From contig CABPSV020000288.1 of the NCBI GenBank assembly GCA_902459845.2, positions 1-15,000 on the forward strand: DNA of 15,000 nt, in the 5' to 3' direction. The notes under the pieces are model-generated. The model ran no database searches. It was given only the letters and a program-made list of their open reading frames with translations, and was not told the origin of the DNA. Position 1 is the first letter of the stretch, and each line of letters begins with the position of its first letter. The DNA comes from Hepatocystis sp. ex Piliocolobus tephrosceles. Its lineage: Eukaryota; Apicomplexa; Aconoidasida; Haemosporida; Plasmodiidae. Position numbers and translations under genes: made by a program. Of the stretch, positions 8,635 through 15,000 are shown piece after piece.

Positions 8635-9866
8635 TTAATGGAAATAATAATAAGTTGGGAAATGCATTTTCTGTTTGTTTTTTTTTTTTTTATTACGTGC
8701 TTGTGTGTTAAAATAATTTTCTTTTTATAATTTTTTTTTATTTGTGAATAGTGACTTTTTTTTTTTTATATGTATTATGTGGTTACAGCGGTTAGACCAA
8801 ATATGTGTATACATACTTACATACACATATTTATTATGTGAAAAATGCTTAGGAATAAAAATGTTAGTACATAATATATTTATCACAATTTTTTTTTTTT
8901 TTTTTGATTTTTTTTTTTTTAATGTAAAAATAAAATGTTATGATATTTAACTTATGATTCGTCTTTGTCTTTCTTTGACCTTTTTTTTTTTTTATATTTA
9001 ATATGTTATATTTAAAGTATAAAAGAAAAAAAAACTCGAATTATGTAAAACCTATTTAAAGATAAAAATCAATTCAAGTATAAACAAATAGCACACATGT
9101 ATACTATATAATGTGAAATGTACTTATTGAAGGTGAATATCTTGTTTGATTCTCCACACACTTGTTTACTGCGTACATGTTTTTTTTTATTTTTGTCCGT
9201 TTTGTTCGTTTTACTAATTTTTCATTTTTTATTTTTTATTATTTCAAAAATGTGTGCATGTATACATATGTTTAAAAAATTATAAAAAAAAAAAAAAAAA
9301 AAAGATAATAAACAAAGTGATGGCTTGACCGTTGAAACACAGAAAAATCTAAATCTAAGTGTATATAATATTGTATATATATTTATATCATGTATTTTGT
9401 GGAATAAACTAACACGTTTCTTACTTTGAAAACAAAATTTAAAAAATCAAAAGACATTTATACGTTTCCTTTCTTTTTACTTAACAACTTTTTACTTAAC
9501 AACTTTTTACTTAATAACTTTTTACTTAATAACATTGTTAAATTTTTTTTTTTTTTTTTTTCGTTTTTCACAGGTTTGGATAGTTATAAACTATTTTAAC
9601 ATTACTTTGAATGTGTGCTATATTTTTGATTATAAATATATTTTTTTGGTTTCACTAGTTACATAAGATATCTAACATATGCATTTAGTACATAAAAAGA
9701 AAAAAAGTTGTATGTTCTGTCCAATTAGTCTGTCTTCCTGCCTGCCTGCATATTTGCGTTTGTTTTTTTTTCACTTATATATATACATCAACTTTAAAAA
9801 AAACTATACTATTTGTGTAAAGAGTTTATTTTATTTTTTTTTTGAGGAGACCTATTTTTTTAAAAA
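8635..9866. other. Intergenic region between the nucleoporin and Hook-like genes
   Basis: It should contain the 3' UTR of the nucleoporin transcript and the promoter and 5' leader of the next gene. It holds several poly-T tracts (around 8681, 8890 and 9542), a poly-A tract (9285-9303), a 15-bp tandem repeat at 9473-9532 and three CCTG-like units near 9738-9750. No gene is supported; open frames here run through homopolymers. Confidence 0.7.
9473..9532. repeat. 15-bp tandem repeat, 4 copies
   Basis: Four contiguous copies of CTTTTTACTTAAYAA lie at 9473, 9488, 9503 and 9518. The first two carry C and the last two T at the single variable position, consistent with stepwise duplication. The array is about 335 bp upstream of the Hook-like start codon. 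Confidence 0.9.
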
Positions 9867-10150
9867 ATGAAAGATGTTCGAAAAGAGATAAATCATATAA
9901 AAGAATTTATTGACACATTTTGTTTTGCAAAAAATGTAAAGATAGTTACTGATGAATCAGTTCTAAAAAAAATTAACAAAACATCTAAAGAAAATAACAC
10001 AAGTGTAGTTAATTTGTATTCTTCGTATGCTTTATGGCTGTGTATGAATGAAATATATCCAGCATGGTTTGATCTTTCGATTCATCCTGCTCAGTTTGAT
10101 TTTGAAGCGGTAAAAATAACAACTATATTAAAACAAAACAACTTAGCTGC

Positions 10151-10198
<48 letters not shown>

Positions 10199-12104
10199 AT
10201 GAGCGCATACCTTCATTTTGTTTTGTAGCAAAAAAATGTTTATAACAAAGTAAAATAATTCAAATGCAACTATATAAATAAACAGATGAATAACTATTTA
10301 CAATAAAAAAAAAAGTTGAGAAAACGTATTTTTTTCATACAATCAAACAAATTATGCAAGATACGTTTTTTTTTTTTTGGTTTATGATATCTTTATATTA
10401 TTGTTGTTTGCAATTTACTCTTCATTTCATTACTTTTTTATTTTATTTTTTTTATTTTTAAAGGACGCCACCGAGTGTTTAATCAAGTATTTGAATGAGT
10501 ACCATGAAAAAAAATATGATAAAATAATAAATAACGCGTTAATAAATATTAACACCCTAACAGTAAGCCATGTAGGTGTTCATATATATATATCTAAATA
10601 TGCGTATATGTGCATGTATGTACTTCAATACACATGTGTTTTGTGCTTTGTGTATACATAAAAAAAAAAGCCTTTTAAATAAGCTAGTAAAACAAAGAAA
10701 AAAAAACAAAGACAAGTGTTTTTAAAATATATAGGATTGAGTGCCAAAAAAAAAAAACACACATATATATGTATACATATATATATCATTATTATATTTA
10801 TTGTATTTTTTTTTTATTTTTTGAAAAGTTTATTGATATATACAATTTAGTCATACTAGCAGCTTTAGTATCGGATGATAAACAAAGACATATAACTAAT
10901 ATTTTATCACTTAAACATGAAACACAAAAATATATACACAAAATTATAGAATATTTAGAAAAAGAGGTAAATGGCTTTTTTTTTTTTTAATTTTATTTAT
11001 TTGGTTGTTGTTACCGTTGTTAGCATTGTTATGGTTGCTACTGTCATTGTTATTATTGCTGCTATTGTTTTTTTTTTTTATTTTATTTTTTTTTGATAGT
11101 CAATTTAATTAAACAATTTGTTATTTTTATAATTATTTCAGAAAAATCTAAATCAGGATAATAAATTATTAACACATAATAATTCTGAAATTAGTAAGAC
11201 AAAAAAAAATTGCACATAAGTATCTTTTTTTAAAAAAAATGAATACCCAAATAACTATTATAAAATTTGTAAAAATGATATATGAACAAAGATCTTGTTT
11301 TTTAACATTTTTATCTATATATTAGATAATAAAAAATAAAAATGTAAACTTCTGTTTACTATTGTATAGATCCATTAACAAGCACTTATATATATATATA
11401 TATATATATATAAGTACAATCATAATATGAACGTAATATATATATATATATACATATGTATATCATTTTTTTTTTTCTTTTAATTTTTGAATCATTCCAA
11501 ATAATAATTTACATTATCTTTATAGATATCGAGGTAATACAAATATAAAAAAATTGCAGTACATATTTTAAACTATTATATATATATACAATCAACCATA
11601 TTGTATGTACATGTATAACTTCTATTAACATTTATAGGATATAAATGAGACATTAAAAAATGAAATAAAACAATTGAAAAAAAAAATCAAAGATTTAGAA
11701 ACAGAAAATGAAAACTTAAGCAACTCTTTAACAGAAAAAACCAAAATTATAGAAGAGAACAAAGTTGTAATAGAAAATTTTCAAACAAAATTAAATACAT
11801 CCGTTGAAACAACTAAAAATAAATATATTACACAAATAGAAGAACAAGACAAAAAAATCCATGAGTTGCAAAACAAGTTAGAAAAACAATTTAAAGATAG
11901 TAGTCAAATAGAAAAAGAACTAAAAAATAAAATAAAAGAGCTAGAGGATGAACAAAATATACTTAAACAAGAGAATCAAAATAATGCAACTTTGCAAAAT
12001 AAAATTAATATATATAAGGGAAAATTAGACAGCCTCTTAACAGTTCAAAATATAAATAAGGAGTTAGAAGACAAGCTCAAAGTAATTTATAACCGCTCAA
12101 AAAG

Positions 12105-12169
<65 letters not shown>

Positions 12170-14337
12170 CATATATGTATTTATAACTTAAAAAACTTAC
12201 ACACGTTTGTGTTAATCTATCACAGAACAATACACAGAAAATGGTTAATATGGAACAAGAAATAGAAAAATTCAAAGCTGAGACAACTAAATTGAAAAAA
12301 TATGAAGAAAAAATTGAAGGTTTGTCATTTTACTTTATCTTACTATACTTTATATTATTTTATTATGTACTATTCCATTTGTTGTTATTTTTATTTATTA
12401 TTGTTTCAACGTAAAAATATAAGCTATTATATAAACACTTCTCTCTTTTTTTTTTTTTTCATTAATAACAGAAATAAATGCACAACTGGAGAAAGCAAAG
12501 ACAGAATGTGAAAAACTTAAAACAGACAACGAAGAGAAAAATAAAACTTTGCAAAAATTAACGATTGATTTGTAATTCTTCAAAAAGAGAAAAATATATA
12601 AACTAAAAATCGAAAATTATGTCATTAAAATAATATTAACATTTTTTTTTTTATTTTTCCCTTTTTTTCAGAGATAATAAAACTCATTCCTACAATTTAT
12701 TAAAAAAAGAACAAAACACGAATAACTTGAACACGTAAAAATTTTGCGAATGCACATATACTCATACATAAATAATACAACAATAATACATAAATAATAC
12801 AACAATAATACATAAATAATACAACAATAATACATAAATACACGCAAACAAAAAAAAAAAATGCATAAACAGATTACAGCGTATTATTTCAAAACATCTC
12901 ATTTCAATTATACATATACATATATACATATATTTTTTTTATGGTAATTTTAGCGAATTAAGCAATGTAAATCAATCAGAAGAATTAATCAGACTTCAAA
13001 AAGAAAATGAAAAATTAAGAAATAAAATAGAATCTGATACAAATAAAGAATCAAAGAGAGTGAAAGAAGTTAGTTTAATAACTTTATTATGCATTCAAGT
13101 TGTATACAAATTCACACATATGTATATATGTATGGTACACCTAAGTTAGTGAGAAAATTTATTTTACATATTTTTTTTACGTAACCGTATTTTTACCCTG
13201 TTTTATTTTAGCTTGAAAAAGAACTCAAGGATTTGAAAGAAATAAATAACAATTTAAAGAATGAAGTATTAAAAGACACAAATAATAACAACGCTCAAAC
13301 TAATCCACAACAGGAGAAATATGAAGCACAAAATGTAAAAATATCACACTCTTTTTGTAAAGAATATTTTTTTTTGTTTATTTTATATATATTTTTTTAA
13401 ATAGATACGTTTATTTTATATATTTTTTTTAGATAGATACGTTTATCTTATATTTATTTTTTTATATACTTATCAATTTATTTACTAACTTTTTTCTAAT
13501 GTTATTTGTGTTTTGGCTGCAGGAAAAAATCATCAAATTAGAAGCTGAGCTATTAATTGAAAAAAAAAATAGTACAATTATTGAAGAAACGACTAAAAAT
13601 AAATTAACAAAGGAATTTAATGCTGTATGTCTATAAAGCATAAAAAATAAACTTTACATTATTTCTATTTGTAAAATAGTTCCAACAATTTTTTTTGTTT
13701 TTTTTTTTAAATTTATATAATGTTACATGTTAATAAATATAATGTTAGTATATTGCTTTTAGAAAATATCACAACAAATCGTCATTTATTTTATATAAAA
13801 AAAATAAATTCTAATTTTCATTATATTTGTTTATCATTAATCTAATTCATATTTTTTTATATAGGCATTGCAAATTTTTAAAGAACAATTACAAATTAGG
13901 GAAAAGGAAACTGAATATTACAAAGAAACAATGTATTGCAAAAAAATAAAAAAATAAATAAAACTCAGATTGATACTAAATGCATGCGTACGTTGGTCTA
14001 ATACATGCTTATTTTTTTTGTTTTTTTTTTTACTTTTTAGGAAAACACAGATAGATACTTTTAAAGACGAACAAAAATTATTAAGCGATATTATTCACAA
14101 CTTAGGCCTAAAATATAAACAATTACAAACTTATAATCTTTGTTTAAAGAATGAAATTACAGGAATTAAATTAAGGTATTATTTCACATTTTATTATTAT
14201 ATTTTATTTTTTTTTACTTGTTAAACACATAAAATGCTTCGTACATATAAACATTTTCTCTATGACATATTATTTTATTTTGTTTTTTTTTTAATATATA
14301 TAGAACCAAAGCTTGTACAAATTCCGACAACAAATAA
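9867..14337 (+). CDS. Hook-family protein, 15 exons, 605 residues
   Basis: Hand-joined exons: 9867-10109, 10464-10562, 10829-10966, 11142-11193, 11526-11533, 11638-12081, 12226-12319, 12472-12571, 12672-12734, 12954-13068, 13212-13334, 13523-13624, 13865-13932, 14041-14175 and 14304-14337. All 14 introns (100-354 bp) are GT-AG, mostly with T-rich acceptors. The 1818 joined bases stay open to the TAA. An in-frame TAA at 9861 precedes the start. Residues 1-160 resemble the Hook domain: VNLYSSYALWL then PAWFD (65-69), compared with the PAYFD of animal Hook; ECLIKYLNEYHE (85-96); and LVILAALVSDDKQRHITNIL (121-140), which matches the Hook segment ending KQEYIQAI. Residues about 160-548 are coiled coil rich in Lys, Glu, Asn, Gln and Leu. 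Residues 564-578 (LSDIIHNLGLKYKQL) resemble the conserved Hook C-terminus, the region implicated in FTS binding. Hook proteins link cargo to dynein; a Hook-FTS-HIP complex acts in microneme positioning in Toxoplasma. The family call is good; exact splice sites need RNA. Confidence 0.82.
10159..10194. repeat. (TA)n tract in Hook-like intron 1
   Basis: About 18 TA units lie in intron 1. Read through without splicing they extend the frame as Ile-Tyr repeats to a TGA at 10200-10202. That is an artefact of intron retention, not real protein. Confidence 0.85.
11002..11070. repeat. Degenerate trinucleotide repeat in Hook-like intron 3
   Basis: The plus strand reads as GTT/ATT/GCT-type triplets with period three over about 69 bp. 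On the minus strand the same triplets would read as an Asn/Ser-rich peptide of the kind common in Plasmodium proteins. On the plus strand they read as Val/Ile/Ala-rich sequence, which meets a TAA before exon 4, so neither reading joins the gene. Confidence 0.7.
11526..11533 (+). other. 8-nt microexon (exon 5 of the Hook-like gene)
   Basis: The octamer ATATCGAG sits between TTTATAG and GTAATA, good acceptor and donor signals for this genome. Exon 4 ends one base into a codon and exon 6 begins in phase 0, so exactly two extra bases modulo three are required. The octamer supplies them and adds Asn-Ile-Glu at residues 178-180. Joining exon 4 directly to exon 6 gives a TGA within a few codons. It is supported by frame logic only. 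Confidence 0.65.
12106..12162. repeat. (TA)n tract in Hook-like intron 6
   Basis: An uninterrupted TA dinucleotide run of about 28 units lies 24 bp downstream of the exon 6 donor. It is likely length-polymorphic. Confidence 0.9.
12765..12840. repeat. 22-bp tandem repeat in Hook-like intron 9
   Basis: Three perfect copies of a 22-bp unit starting TACATAAATAATACAACAAT lie at 12765, 12787 and 12809. A partial fourth copy of 10 bp starts at 12831. The array is wholly intronic. Confidence 0.9.
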
Positions 14338-15000
14338 AATCCCAGTTTTATACATATATAATACTCCTTACAATTATTTTTTTTCTGTTTTTAAATTATT
14401 TTAATTTTTTAATAAGTCAAAACATCAACAAAATAACATCATGAATAAAGTAAATACTTCATATTTGTACACATACGCTATTGCATATACATATATATAT
14501 ATATAACTTTGTCAATTAACTTTTTTTACTACTTTTCTAGTTTTACATATTTTATCAAGGCAATTTTAAACCTTATTAATTTTTTTTAAACACATGTAAA
14601 CTACTTTTTTTTTTTTTTTTTTATAATTTTTTTTTGCTCTTATACAAACAAACACATGTTTAAGAATATTATAACATATTTATATTAAAGGTATTGCTCA
14701 TAGTTTGTGTTATGTATTAAAAGAAAAACAAAAGACAACATAAAAATAAAAGAATAAATTATTCCTATTTCTTTTTCTCACTTTATGCAAGTATATTTTG
14801 TAAATTTGTAAAAAAATTGCCATTTAGTGGTAAACTAAAAATTATAAGTATGGACATTATTTTTTTTTTTTTTTATAAAAAATCAAAAGCTGCAATGCGT
14901 TTTAAAAGTTTATTTAATTTTATCATTTTCTGTTTAATAGCACGGTGCAAGATAGTTAAAACAAAACAATTTTCTTAAAAGGCATATATGCTAAAAATTC
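14338..15000. other. Downstream intergenic region
   Basis: This is the 3' flank of the Hook-like gene: (TA)n near 14492-14504, poly-T tracts near 14605 and 14859, and otherwise unstructured A+T-rich DNA. The final 100 bases are slightly more complex. I see no supportable gene. Confidence 0.65.

Noticed and set aside
8744..9870. Open frames of 63-68 codons between the two main genes (8744-8950 and 9679-9870).
   Set aside because: They are dominated by poly-Phe and poly-Lys from homopolymers; the second ends over the Hook-like start in another frame.
13977..13990. An ATGCATGC-like sequence resembling an ApiAP2 binding core.
   Set aside because: It lies in intron 13 of the Hook-like gene, away from any promoter, and such short motifs recur by chance.
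14956..15000. A minus-strand frame entering from the right edge and ending in TAA at 14958-14956 (14 codons).
   Set aside because: Its composition is compatible with the C-terminus of a convergent gene, but 14 codons cannot be told from chance.

Overview
This window looks like nuclear chromosome sequence from a malaria parasite (Plasmodium). It is extremely A+T rich. Long poly-A, poly-T and (TA)n tracts sit between the genes, the coding regions carry asparagine-rich low complexity, and the introns are short GT...AG introns with T-rich 3' ends. The species cannot be fixed by eye; the composition fits P. falciparum or the equally A+T-rich bird malarias.

Layout. Positions 1-216 hold the first 72 codons of an unrecognised gene on the minus strand that runs off the left edge. 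From 217 to 4447 is a divergent intergenic region of more than 4 kb. It is filled with homopolymers, (TA)n and several minisatellites, and I found no convincing gene in it, only one doubtful 72-codon ORF at 2703-2921. A 25-codon upstream ORF (4448-4525) ends on the start codon of a single-exon gene at 4522-8634, which encodes a 1370-residue FG-type nucleoporin with an Nsp1/Nup62-like C-terminal domain. About 1.2 kb of non-coding sequence follows.

A second plus-strand gene occupies 9867-14337. I reconstructed it by hand as 15 exons joined by 14 GT-AG introns, one exon being only 8 nt. The joined frame stays open and gives 605 residues: an N-terminal Hook domain, a long coiled coil, and a short C-terminal segment resembling the conserved end of Hook proteins. 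This fits a Hook-family dynein/cargo adaptor. The last 660 bases are non-coding as far as I can see.

The two complete genes serve different systems, nuclear pore transport and microtubule-motor cargo linkage. Nothing suggests that they are functionally linked. I see no mobile element, CRISPR array, tRNA or rRNA. The items most worth a second look are the 8-nt microexon, the 18-residue repeat array of the nucleoporin in which most units lack the FG glycine, and the ATGA overlap between the upstream ORF and the nucleoporin start.
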